Shown here: one piece after another, positions 41,781-50,007 of the stretch | Layout: each line of letters begins with the position of its first letter | How positions within the stretch are numbered: position 1 is the first letter of the stretch | Virus record (IMG/VR): IMGVR_UViG_3300034095_001343 | Location: 50,930 to 114,929 of that record | Reading direction: 5' to 3' (one strand) | Length of the DNA stretch: 64,000 nt | Source of the DNA: a virus | Made by a program: the position numbers and the translations under genes | Notes under the pieces: model-generated | Databases searched by the model: none | What the model was told of the DNA's origin: nothing | What the model saw: the letters and a program-made list of their open reading frames with translations, nothing else

Positions 41781-42344
41781 TTAAAGAAGTGTAGTGATTA
41801 AAATTTCTACACTTTCACATACTAAAACTCCATACGAGGACACAAGTTTAATTTTATATTGAGTTGCAGGAGTAAGATTTGCTAATTGATAAGTTAAAAC
41901 TGTAGGAGCTATAGGAATGGCATTTGCCAGTACCCAACCTGATGGTGATGCTACTGTATCATAATAAACACTAATACCTGTTGTTAAAGAGGATTCATCA
42001 TTCCACAACACCGTTACCTTAGTATTTGTGATATTTGTTGCATATACATTATAAGGAGCATGATGAACATTATCTGCGTTGCAAGCACCAAATCCATTTA
42101 TAACAATTAATGAAAGTTTTTGAAGAATCATATCTAGTCTATCTCCTTCATTAATTTGAAAGATATTAGTTCCATCTACAATTCTAAAACTAGTACCGCA
42201 GTAACTAACACACTCAGCACACTGAATATCATCACATCTTTCACTACCTATGCTACAATCAGTGTAAGAGCATGGTGTATGAAGTGCTGAATCTGCACAA
42301 CCACAAGGTTTATTTGGATTACATTTACTACAATTACAAGACAT
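41781..42344 (-). CDS. Cys-rich virion protein with fibronectin type III domain, 187 aa
   Basis: The first 55 residues contain more than a dozen Cys (MSCNCSKCNPNKPCGC, then CSYTDC, CDDIQCAEC). A middle helix (EGDRLDMILQKLSLIVING) may oligomerise. Residues about 98-187 form a fibronectin type III domain: APYNVYATNITNTKVTVLW, a GISVYYDT strand and LTPATQYKIKLVSS, a typical final-strand pattern. Such domains decorate phage capsids and tails and are thought to bind carbohydrate or cell-surface material. It is the last gene of the fibre cluster, 22 bases from the larger fibre gene and just before the terminator. The Cys cluster may bind metal or form disulphides after release; this is not shown by sequence. 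Confidence 0.75.
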   Translation of the reverse strand: MSCNCSKCNPNKPCGCADSALHTPCSYTDCSIGSERCDDIQCAECVSYCGTSFRIVDGTNIFQINEGDRLDMILQKLSLIVINGFGACNADNVHHAPYNVYATNITNTKVTVLWNDESSLTTGISVYYDTVASPSGWVLANAIPIAPTVLTYQLANLTPATQYKIKLVSSYGVLVCESVEILITTLL

Positions 42345-42366
42345 AATTTTTTTTATTTATTTAAAA

Positions 42367-45300
42367 TTAAAAACCGCAATCTCCACATCCTGTTATCAAT
42401 GCTGGTGAAGAAACAGGTGCTGTATAATCTACACTTGAAAAAATTTCTTTTTCAGAAATAATTTCACCACAAGTCAATCCAGCAATAGGATCAGTAAAGC
42501 TCCAAAACTCTCCAATCACAGGTAAAGAACTAGCTAACCAATCAACCCTAATAATAGCACCAGTATTACAATCAAGCATTCTATAACCATCTAAAGTAAG
42601 CAGTGTACTAGGATATGTACCAGTACAATCTTGAATAGCTAATGTAAGTTGATTATTAAATTGTTCATCTTGATTACTACTAATATGAGTATACGTTAAA
42701 GCTTTTTCTATGTTGTTTAAATAAACCAACCAACCATACTGATATAAACCAAAAATTGTATTCCCGCCAGTAGTTACAAAACCACTGTATGGATTTGAAG
42801 CAGATGGAACTAAACCTTGCATTAAGTATCCTGTAACATCAACTACAGTTTCAATACCATATTCAGCAGGAGGAATCATTTCTCCAGTGTATGCAGCTAA
42901 TGCATGCAAAATCATTGCAGCATCTGCACTTGTACTACCTTTAACTGTAAAAGGATTTAATACAGCACTAAATCCATCAGGATATTGATCTACAGTAATA
43001 TTTAATGCTTGAGCCCAAGTACTTGTTTGAGTACCTGTAATTGCATCTATAAAAGCATCATAATCATCTTCATATAGTGAGGATGGTTGACCGGTAAATC
43101 CAGAAGCTAATGTTGTAGCATGATAATCTACAGCAGCTATATTAACAAAATTAATAAGAAAAGCACCATCTTTATACTGTGGCCCAGATCCTGTCCACAA
43201 AGGAGGTAAATTTTGTAAAGCTACCCAAGCTGGATCTGTATCTAATGTTGCACTAGCACCATCATCTACAATAGATTTCTGATAACCTAAATACTTACTA
43301 TCGGCAACAGGAATAAAATATATATCTCCTACATATCCAAATAGTGTATTCCATTCTGCGGCAAGATTAGTTAATCCAACTTGAATTTCTTGACCTTCTG
43401 TAGCACTATAACTTCCTGTATCAATAAAAGCATAAATAGGTTGATTCTCCCATAAAAGAGATACTTCACAAGGAATTATTTGAATTTGAATTGTTGCAGT
43501 AGCCTGTTCACATACACCAAGTACTGAAGGTACAAGAGTTACTCCAAAAGTATCTCCATATTGACCAGGAACAGTATTTGTATAAGTAAACTCATTTGAA
43601 ACAGAACTACTTTGAGTAAGAAGTCCATTAACAGGAATCGCACTAATTGTCATATTAGGAGATCCCTCACCTAACAAATAGGGTACTCTAAAAGTTGTTG
43701 ATCCGCTTTCATTGCAGAATATTTGAATAGTATCTGTTGAAATAAAAGCAGGACAAACACAACATTCTACTACAGAACTTGCTGCAGTTCCTGGAGTAAA
43801 TGTATCCTTCCAACCGGCATAAATATAAACTGTATTTCCGGATCTTATATATTTGCCTACATAATACCATTTGCTGTTAACACCTCCTCCAAATACATTA
43901 TAATTTGTTCCATCACAAGAAAGCACTTGAGTTGCAACTTCAACACCTGTAGGACATGTTCCTGGAATTGAACCATTATCACATTGTGTAACAGATGGAT
44001 TAGCTAAAAGTGTCCAATAGTCTGTTGCAAAATCATATCTATAAATTAAATATTCTGTGCTACCTACAGTACATTGAGTTTTTGCTCTAAAGTAAACAGA
44101 ACCTGATGTTGCACCTGTTGCAATATTTCTTGTACCAGGACCTGCAGTCAAATTAGGACTCCAAGAAATACCATCAAGACTATAGTTTGTTGTAATTGCG
44201 GTACCACCAATTGAGTAATTAAGATCAACCGTAATAACGCCAGATATACTAATACTTAAGTTTGTAGCAAGAGGAGCATCACAAGTAACAGTACCTGAAG
44301 TTCCTACAACAATTTGTTGAGTAATTGGATTGTACCAATAAGGAGTTTTTACATCACCACCAGGTGCCTCATGCCCCAAATAAATATCACTTACTCCATT
44401 TACACTACTAGTGCTAGCAGTAAAATAATTTACACAAGTTGAACCAGGTACAGCTACAGCTATAGGAGTACATGTTCTAACAGAGGCTCCTTGAGAAACT
44501 GTAACAATAATATTATATGTTCTACCAGGTATTGCTCCACCAAATGTATGGGCTACTGTAGTAGAAGGACTTGTTATTGTAGTGCTTCCCAAACTTGCTC
44601 CAGTAGTTGTATCAATTGCAACAATTGTATATGTTACACCTGTTCCTAATGCATTTGTAAAAGTTACATTAATATCAGTAAGAATAGGTGTAGCAGAAAT
44701 AGAAGTTGGACAAGGAATATTTAAAGGAACAATAGTTGTTTGTAAATTAGAGCACTGACTTGTTCCATCGGTAACACAAAATGGTACACTTAAAACTAAT
44801 GATGCAAGTGTGTTTAAACTAGCTACACTTACAGTAACACCAAGAGGATCGTTGGATAATGCTGTTACATTTAAAGATTGTGTTATAGATGAGCCGTTTG
44901 AATCTGTAATAGTAATTATAGTATTTCCACCACAATCATTAAATCCTGATGGAATATTTGAGCTTGTAAAATTCAAATTTAAAGCTTCTACAACACCATC
45001 TCCGTTTGAATCAATTGTTGTATAAGAAACACTAAATATTACACCATCACAACCAACATCGCAACAGTTGTTTTGAATATCGGATACTGCTGCATATAAA
45101 TCACATATTGCAAGCCATTGGTTAACATTACTTTGTGCTAATGTACTTGGAGAATTAACCCAACCGCTAAGAGCAGAATATGTACCTGGACCACTTAATC
45201 TTGGTGTAGTTCCAAAAAGACACTGAGCAGAAATAGCTTGATTAATTAAAGATACTGAACCTACAGCATTTCTAAATTCGCAAAATTGTGATTCAAGTCC

Positions 45301-45891
45301 TTGAACAAGTTGTGAAATAGGAACTAATACACCGGCAAATAAACAATCAGATATAATATCAAAATCACCACCAGAAGCTGGTATAGTGCCACAAGGTAAA
45401 ACACAGTTTTCAAGAACAGTTACTCTTATCTGAAGATCATAAACAGCAAGTTGTAAACTACTGATATCTGAAAGAATATCGCAAATTTTGTTACCAATTA
45501 AAGTTGCAAATTGATCTAAAGGTAATTGTAAAACAGGATTACCTAAAGGATCATCATATTGCAAACAACCTGGAAGAGTTATATTTGGTAATGTGCCAGG
45601 ACCTCCTGGATTTAAATTACATAAATAATCTATAATAGCTTGAAGAACAGATTCTAACTCTAAAGGAGTTTCTTCAGGTAAACAACTTAATGTTAAACCT
45701 GAAATATCAGGATTACATTGGCAAGCTGTATCTATAAGAGTACAAAGTTCTTCTGCTAACTTACCTATTACATCACTAATAGTATCACCATTACAAAGGT
45801 TAATACAAGGAATATCAGGACCTTGCCAAATAACACAATTGGATGATATTGGAGAACAAGGTGAAGTTTTACCGTTACTTACTGGTATCAT
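42367..45891 (-). CDS. Large fibre/adhesin-type virion protein with Ig-like and VWA-like regions, 1174 aa
   Basis: The N-terminus (SNCVIWQGPDIPCINLCNGD, then a LAEELCTLID helix) is an anchor seen in Bacteroidota phage fibre proteins. Two short helical segments to residue 220 are followed by Ser/Thr-rich beta domains; residues about 393-483 resemble a fibronectin/Ig module (ITSPSTTVAHTF, PGRTYNIIVTVS). Around 815-1070 the pattern FIDTGSYSATEG, a long helix (IQVGLTNLAAEWNTLFGYVG), strand IYFIPVADSKYL and a later LINFVN strand suggests a diverged VWA-like fold; this is uncertain because the metal motif is imperfect. The C-terminus ends CGDCGF. It has its own upstream regulatory region (45892-46069). 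Likely a head or tail fibre that contacts the host surface. Confidence 0.7.
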   Translation of the reverse strand: MIPVSNGKTSPCSPISSNCVIWQGPDIPCINLCNGDTISDVIGKLAEELCTLIDTACQCNPDISGLTLSCLPEETPLELESVLQAIIDYLCNLNPGGPGTLPNITLPGCLQYDDPLGNPVLQLPLDQFATLIGNKICDILSDISSLQLAVYDLQIRVTVLENCVLPCGTIPASGGDFDIISDCLFAGVLVPISQLVQGLESQFCEFRNAVGSVSLINQAISAQCLFGTTPRLSGPGTYSALSGWVNSPSTLAQSNVNQWLAICDLYAAVSDIQNNCCDVGCDGVIFSVSYTTIDSNGDGVVEALNLNFTSSNIPSGFNDCGGNTIITITDSNGSSITQSLNVTALSNDPLGVTVSVASLNTLASLVLSVPFCVTDGTSQCSNLQTTIVPLNIPCPTSISATPILTDINVTFTNALGTGVTYTIVAIDTTTGASLGSTTITSPSTTVAHTFGGAIPGRTYNIIVTVSQGASVRTCTPIAVAVPGSTCVNYFTASTSSVNGVSDIYLGHEAPGGDVKTPYWYNPITQQIVVGTSGTVTCDAPLATNLSISISGVITVDLNYSIGGTAITTNYSLDGISWSPNLTAGPGTRNIATGATSGSVYFRAKTQCTVGSTEYLIYRYDFATDYWTLLANPSVTQCDNGSIPGTCPTGVEVATQVLSCDGTNYNVFGGGVNSKWYYVGKYIRSGNTVYIYAGWKDTFTPGTAASSVVECCVCPAFISTDTIQIFCNESGSTTFRVPYLLGEGSPNMTISAIPVNGLLTQSSSVSNEFTYTNTVPGQYGDTFGVTLVPSVLGVCEQATATIQIQIIPCEVSLLWENQPIYAFIDTGSYSATEGQEIQVGLTNLAAEWNTLFGYVGDIYFIPVADSKYLGYQKSIVDDGASATLDTDPAWVALQNLPPLWTGSGPQYKDGAFLINFVNIAAVDYHATTLASGFTGQPSSLYEDDYDAFIDAITGTQTSTWAQALNITVDQYPDGFSAVLNPFTVKGSTSADAAMILHALAAYTGEMIPPAEYGIETVVDVTGYLMQGLVPSASNPYSGFVTTGGNTIFGLYQYGWLVYLNNIEKALTYTHISSNQDEQFNNQLTLAIQDCTGTYPSTLLTLDGYRMLDCNTGAIIRVDWLASSLPVIGEFWSFTDPIAGLTCGEIISEKEIFSSVDYTAPVSSPALITGCGDCGF

Positions 45892-45912
45892 AAATATTTA
45901 TTTTACAAAGTA

Positions 45913-45943
45913 CAAACATCTAGTACATACTATAATATACAAA
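45913..45943 (-). promoter_or_regulatory. Candidate Bacteroidota-type promoter for the large fibre gene
   Basis: On the minus strand TTTG (45940-45943) is followed after 19 bases by GATGTTTG (45913-45920), one mismatch from the Bacteroidota TAnnTTTG element at the canonical spacing. The 9-mer GTATATTAT (45932-45940) and TTTGTAAAA (45901-45909) are also shared with two other leaders. The 178-base gap 45892-46069 contains no supported gene. Confidence 0.45.
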
Positions 45944-46069
45944 AGTTTTTGTAATCAAACAACCAGTTAATTATAAAAAGTTTACAAAATATTCAATATT
46001 AGTTTAATCCTGTATACCGTTAAGTTTTTAACTGATAGTTTTTGTTTGATTTAAAATATAATTAAATTT

Positions 46070-46366
46070 TTAAACTGTTTTATCTACAATATAAATATCG
46101 TTATAATCACATGTAACTTGATAATTAGCCTGATTGCATGAACAAGAACAATTATTAACACAAGCACTATGACAATCATCACCGCATTCTAAAATTGGTT
46201 GATAATTCAAAAGTTCTTGCCAATCACAAATTGCCTTCTTTATTTTCATATCAATAAGATTAGTATAACAACAAGACGCAATACCAAATCTAATTTCTCT
46301 AAACTCTCTATAAACAGCTTCAGCAAATTTGGACTCAATCTCAATCTTTTTAATTAGCTCGTTCAT
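46070..46366 (-). CDS. Small Cys-rich protein of unknown function, 98 aa
   Basis: The first half is helical (LIKKIEIESKFAEAVYREFR, then KIKKAICDWQELLNY); the second half has a dense Cys cluster (CGDDCHSACVNNCSCSCNQ) ending in a short beta segment. I do not recognise a family. It directly abuts the next small Cys-rich gene (stop at 46367, start at 46366), so the two are translationally linked. Its position between the conserved virion protein and the fibre gene suggests a small virion or assembly factor; metal binding by the cysteines is possible. Confidence 0.6.
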   Translation of the reverse strand: MNELIKKIEIESKFAEAVYREFREIRFGIASCCYTNLIDMKIKKAICDWQELLNYQPILECGDDCHSACVNNCSCSCNQANYQVTCDYNDIYIVDKTV

Positions 46367-46552
46367 TTATTTCTTTGTGATATTTGAATATGCGTTTTTA
46401 ATGTTTTCTGTTAGTAAATCTGTTTTAGAAGAAACTCCAGATATCTTAGTCTGATATCCTGTTAAACAACTTTTATGTACAACAGAACCATCGTTTGCCG
46501 TTGTTTTTTGACAACCGCATGTAAATCCTTTATTACATTGTTTACAAATCAT
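46367..46552 (-). CDS. Small zinc-ribbon-like protein, 61 aa
   Basis: Two Cys pairs at the N-terminus (MICKQCNKGFTCGCQK) resemble half of a zinc ribbon; a further Cys follows at about residue 29. The rest is Ser/Thr/Lys-rich. Tight packing between two other genes (12-base gap upstream, direct abutment downstream) supports it as a real gene despite its size. No function can be named. Confidence 0.55.
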   Translation of the reverse strand: MICKQCNKGFTCGCQKTTANDGSVVHKSCLTGYQTKISGVSSKTDLLTENIKNAYSNITKK

Positions 46553-46564
46553 ATTATATTAGTT

Positions 46565-47119
46565 TTAATGACATCCTATAGTTTTACAAACTATTTTTTC
46601 TAATCTACTTAGAGCATAGTTATACATTTCCATACCTAAAGATGGACTACTGCAATACTCAACTTTAGCAATTGCACCATCAATCAAAGTTCTGATAAAC
46701 TGCATTTCTTGAATTAAAGACTGCTTTTCACTAAAAGGTTCGCAAGTTTGTAAGTCTATATCACAAAGTGTTTTGTAATATAAATTTAAAATTTTTGTAA
46801 CCCTTAAATGATTATATTCTACATAGACTTTATCATTTGGAGCTACACTATATTTAATAATGTAAACACCATCAGGAAGATCTGATCTATGTTCACTACA
46901 ATTTTCTTTTTGAATTCCAAGATCACATGCTGTAATATCTAAAAAAAATCCTTCAACAACTTTTATAAGAGCACCTGCGTTAAATCCTGGTACAGTAATT
47001 AATAATTCTTCACAATCAATTGCTAACAAATTAGAATACTGACTAGTATCCCTTATAGAAAGAATTTCACAGTTTGCTACGGTAGGTACTTCTAAGCTTA
47101 AAATATGTTTACTAGCCAT
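46565..47119 (-). CDS. Conserved virion-associated protein, 184 aa
   Basis: N-terminal half is beta-rich with regularly spaced Cys (ISIRDTSQ-type strand, LLAIDCEELLITVPGF, FFLDITACDLG); the C-terminal half is a long helix pair (SLIQEMQFIRTLIDGAIAKV and MYNYALSRLEKIVC). The pattern is familiar from fibre- or decoration-associated proteins in Bacteroidota phages, but I cannot name it. It begins a short group of three small genes after the terminator at 47174-47212 and has a leader with a promoter-like sequence, so it likely begins a transcript. Confidence 0.6.
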   Translation of the reverse strand: MASKHILSLEVPTVANCEILSIRDTSQYSNLLAIDCEELLITVPGFNAGALIKVVEGFFLDITACDLGIQKENCSEHRSDLPDGVYIIKYSVAPNDKVYVEYNHLRVTKILNLYYKTLCDIDLQTCEPFSEKQSLIQEMQFIRTLIDGAIAKVEYCSSPSLGMEMYNYALSRLEKIVCKTIGCH

Positions 47120-47133
47120 AATAAAGTCTTTTA

Positions 47134-47164
47134 CAAATATACGTTATATACATAATATACTAAA
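47134..47164 (-). promoter_or_regulatory. Candidate Bacteroidota-type promoter before the 184-aa protein
   Basis: On the minus strand TATATTTG (47134-47141) matches TAnnTTTG exactly; 19 bases upstream lies TTTA (47161-47164), one mismatch from TTTG. GTATATTAT (47152-47160) and TTTGTAAAA (47129-47137) are the same two 9-mers seen in two neighbouring leaders. It sits just after a terminator. Confidence 0.5.
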
Positions 47165-47173
47165 AAAACCAAA

Positions 47174-47212
47174 GATAAAAAAGAAGGTGGGACATTTCTA
47201 CCCCACCTTCTT
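47174..47212 (-). terminator. Strong intrinsic terminator after the 486-aa structural gene
   Basis: AAGAAGGTGGG (47181-47191) pairs with CCCACCTTCTT (47202-47212), an 11-base perfect stem with a 10-base loop. On the minus strand it runs into a T-rich tract. It starts about 20 bases after the stop of the upstream gene; a plus-strand function is also possible because T residues flank that side. Confidence 0.88.
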
Positions 47213-47231
47213 TAATAATTATGACTATTTC

Positions 47232-48692
47232 TTAGTCAATATTAGATTCAAATGTAATTGGATTACCAGATGCACCAGCAACAGTAACAATCTCATCTAT
47301 CAATGTTTCCATCAAAGCTTGTTCTGCTGTATCGTCACACTTGATGTAAATCTTATAAACATATTGATCATTATCAAATGTTCCTGTAGGATTATTCAAT
47401 CTTGGGATACTATGTTGAATGTAATAAGTCTTATACAGAGCATTACGATCAATAGCAGATAAAATATCACTAGATCCTTCAATCTCACGAATACGTGATG
47501 AATCAGGGTTTCCTTGGTTATAAGGAGACTGCATATAAGCCTCAGTTAACAAAATGTCTCTCAACACTGTTTCACCTGAAGTTTGTTGCATAGTACCAGG
47601 AGTTGTAGTTACAACACCACAGTCATTACATGGATCACCAGTTTCATTAAGAACAGAACCAATCAATTGTACAGGCTCTTTTTCGTAATGATCACGTGTA
47701 TCAAATGAACAATTTCCAAACTTAGTATCTACATAAGCACCTTCAAAACTAACACAAGCTGTTACTTCATCAGTAACAGGATCAGTGCTAGCAGCATAAC
47801 CGCCTGTTAATACTTCCTGAATTGTATAAACAGCAGTGTCAACAATAGTGGCAACAACTACTGTACCAGTACCACCAACGGCAGTAACTATATTAGCAGC
47901 AGTATAACCATTACCAGGACATACTATAGAAGCAGCTGTAATTGCACCACCTGCACTAGTAGTGATTGACAAAGTCAAACCAGTACCAGAACCACCTGTA
48001 GTAGCTACAGTGTAAGTACTACTAGGTGTATAACCTGCACCACCAACAATTGCACCCAAAGTACCAGCAGCATTTAAATTAGGATAAGAAATCTCAATTC
48101 CACCACCAGTCTTTTCTTTTGCAAATGGTTTAATAATAGGATCTTGCAATAACATATCAGATGCTTTAGCCAAAGCTACAGCTGGATCTAAATAAGTTTG
48201 TCCTTCTATGCAGCAGTTGCCAGGAAAACTATTAGTGTTTGCATTACCTGAACTGTCACCAATTGCATAAGCATTATGGTTTAAGAAACGAAGAGCAGGA
48301 GATCCTTTAACATCCAAACGAAGGAATAGGTTAGATCCGCAAGGAGCGCAACTTGAACCTACACAAATTTTTACAGTTGCAGCTTCAGAAGTTTGACATT
48401 CAGAAGACCACAATCTAGAAATAAATCTAGCATTAATACCTTTCGATTTTACAGACTCACTGTAACCACCATGACCTGGGTTATTACCAATGTTGTCTTG
48501 AGTGTGAAAGCTACCTTGCACAAGATAAAAAAGTTCACCAGCAGTGATAGGGTTACCAGCTGAAGCTTGAACTGAAGCCCAACTTTGAACTACTTCAAAC
48601 TGACCGGGAGTAAATGCGGAAGTCTTAGTTGCCGCAGCAGCAAAGCTATCTACTACAAATGCTTTGCTAAACGCATGATTAAAATAAGCCAT
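47232..48692 (-). CDS. Abundant structural/decoration protein with inserted Gly-Thr beta repeats, 486 aa
   Basis: N-terminus MAYFNHAFSKAFVVDSFA and later blocks (YIQHSIPRLN, YKIYIKCDD) mark it as a virion structural protein of the type encoded near the capsid in crAss-like phages. Residues about 210-290 are different: a low-complexity Gly/Thr/Ala module with GGAGYTPSSTYTVATTGGSG and a second GNGYTAANIVTAVGGTG repeat, the pattern of short beta-repeat modules that occur in phage tail and capsid appendages. The module appears inserted between two more ordinary halves. Several Cys pairs (CVGSSCAPC, CNDC) are present. The gene stands alone between a palindrome-bearing leader and a strong terminator, which suggests high independent expression. 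Auxiliary capsid or fibre-anchor identity is inferred. Confidence 0.72.
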   Translation of the reverse strand: MAYFNHAFSKAFVVDSFAAAATKTSAFTPGQFEVVQSWASVQASAGNPITAGELFYLVQGSFHTQDNIGNNPGHGGYSESVKSKGINARFISRLWSSECQTSEAATVKICVGSSCAPCGSNLFLRLDVKGSPALRFLNHNAYAIGDSSGNANTNSFPGNCCIEGQTYLDPAVALAKASDMLLQDPIIKPFAKEKTGGGIEISYPNLNAAGTLGAIVGGAGYTPSSTYTVATTGGSGTGLTLSITTSAGGAITAASIVCPGNGYTAANIVTAVGGTGTVVVATIVDTAVYTIQEVLTGGYAASTDPVTDEVTACVSFEGAYVDTKFGNCSFDTRDHYEKEPVQLIGSVLNETGDPCNDCGVVTTTPGTMQQTSGETVLRDILLTEAYMQSPYNQGNPDSSRIREIEGSSDILSAIDRNALYKTYYIQHSIPRLNNPTGTFDNDQYVYKIYIKCDDTAEQALMETLIDEIVTVAGASGNPITFESNID

Positions 48693-48726
48693 TTTTTTTA
48701 AGTTTTAAGTTTTACAAATAAACATT

Positions 48727-48743
48727 ATGTGCACCGTGCACAT
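48727..48743. promoter_or_regulatory. 17-base palindrome in the leader of the 486-aa structural gene
   Basis: ATGTGCAC-C-GTGCACAT is a perfect interrupted palindrome 35 bases upstream of the ATG at 48692. It lies between GTATATTAT (48746-48754) and TTTGTAAAA (48710-48718), where a dimeric regulator could act on a promoter. A regulatory role is inferred. Confidence 0.45.
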
Positions 48744-48776
48744 ATATAATATACAAAAAAAATTTAAAATTCCAAA

Positions 48777-49274
48777 TTATGCTAGAAAAATTAATTTATA
48801 TTTTGCAAAATTTATTGCATCTTTTACAGTATCTAAAAGATTTACAATTTCACTGTGTGGCATTACAGATTGAAGTTCATCTACTTGTTCTTTCATCTGA
48901 CGCAAATATTCAATAGCACTCTCAACACTTTCAAGAACAACTGATCCTTGACCTTCATATTTTAAAATTACTTCACATGCTCCTTGATAACCTTCTGCAA
49001 TTGAATCAGATAAATCAGGCAATGCATCATAAATTTCATTTAATGCTTTATGAGCAGCAAAGGAACCAGGTCCTGTTACTTGCAAATGTAACTTATGAAA
49101 ACTTGTTGCAGCATTCATTAATTCCTGTACTAAAGCACCTGTCATTGCATCAACTTTTTGCATTTCTGGAGATCTTCCAGATTGAACTCTTTTTAGAGTG
49201 GAAGTTTTATTTTTTTCCATCATGCTTTCATCTGTACTTGACTTTGTTTTTAAAGTTCTTTTTGTATAATCCAT
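48777..49274 (-). CDS. Dps/ferritin-like protein, 165 aa
   Basis: Residues 60-100 reproduce the Dps signature: H63, H75, D90 and E94 have the same spacing (12, 15 and 4) as the ferroxidase ligands H51, H63, D78 and E82 of E. coli Dps, in the context FHKLHLQVTGPGSFAAHKAL and SDSIAEGYQGA. The overall length fits the family. The first 34 residues are Lys/Arg/Ser/Thr-rich, like the DNA-binding N-terminal tail of some Dps proteins. Dps forms dodecamers that oxidise iron and protect or compact DNA. The ORF ends 2 bases before the next gene and lies among connector and decoration genes, so it may be a virion component or protect phage DNA; that role is inferred. One usual ligand (Asp four residues after the second His) is Asn here. 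Confidence 0.8.
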   Translation of the reverse strand: MDYTKRTLKTKSSTDESMMEKNKTSTLKRVQSGRSPEMQKVDAMTGALVQELMNAATSFHKLHLQVTGPGSFAAHKALNEIYDALPDLSDSIAEGYQGACEVILKYEGQGSVVLESVESAIEYLRQMKEQVDELQSVMPHSEIVNLLDTVKDAINFAKYKLIFLA

Positions 49275-49276
49275 AA

Positions 49277-49981
49277 TTAATTATTTCTTTCTGCAGATTG
49301 TTGTTCTCTCTGCATTTGATTAAAGTTTTCTATATCTCCCGCAATTAATGCAGCAGTATCATCTAAAATTAATTCAACAATATCATCCTTAAATTCAGAA
49401 GTAACATCTACTGTAGACACAATTCCCGTATAGGGATTAATAACACCTGCAAACTCAATATTAATAGGTTTTCTATAATAAGTAAGTGTGGGATCTGAAA
49501 GAGTAAATTCTCTTATATAAATTCTAATAGTGTTATTAATCATTGTTAAAAATGTTTCCCCCCAGTCAAAATCTGGTCTTTTAAGAGTATCTCTAAGGTA
49601 TAAATCAACATTAGCTTCTTCTCCTAAATACACAGTCATTGACCGAGGTTTAGGGCAACATTCTGTAATAGCATTAGTACTAACTCTTTTATATTCTAAA
49701 TAGTTAGTAGGTGGAAAATTTGTTGTTTCAAAATACTTCTCATTGAAAACCCCAACTAAAGGTAATTCTGTAAGAAGTATTTGTAAATCATCAATTCTTC
49801 TTTTAGATAACTCATCTCCTTCTTTATAAAGATTATTGCCATGTAGCATTCTTCTTACCCATTCAATTTGAGCTTTATTAAATGCTTCAATAATCTGCCA
49901 ATTTTCTAGATTATCATAATCATTACTTGACAGTTTATTTAATCTTTGCTTTAACTTTAATCGAAGAATTTGATTATTCAT
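49277..49981 (-). CDS. crAss-like connector/ring (head-tail) protein candidate, 234 aa
   Basis: Starts with a helical N-terminus (LRLKLKQRLNKLSSNDYDNL, then WQIIEAFNKAQIEWVRRM), a pattern seen in podoviral head-tail adaptors, followed by beta strands and a final helix DDTAALIAGDIENFNQMQRE. It lies between the 338-aa virion protein and the Dps-like gene, in the connector part of the block. A comparable gene is present near the capsid in crAss-like phages. No enzyme motif is visible. Adaptor function is inferred from helical layout and gene order. Confidence 0.65.
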   Translation of the reverse strand: MNNQILRLKLKQRLNKLSSNDYDNLENWQIIEAFNKAQIEWVRRMLHGNNLYKEGDELSKRRIDDLQILLTELPLVGVFNEKYFETTNFPPTNYLEYKRVSTNAITECCPKPRSMTVYLGEEANVDLYLRDTLKRPDFDWGETFLTMINNTIRIYIREFTLSDPTLTYYRKPINIEFAGVINPYTGIVSTVDVTSEFKDDIVELILDDTAALIAGDIENFNQMQREQQSAERNN

Positions 49982-50007
49982 CTTTTATATTATAAAGTTC
50001 CGTTATA

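Noticed and set aside
46070-46552. Two adjoining Cys-rich frames as one frameshifted gene
   Set aside because: Each has its own ATG and stop with direct abutment, and the Cys patterns do not form one continuous domain.
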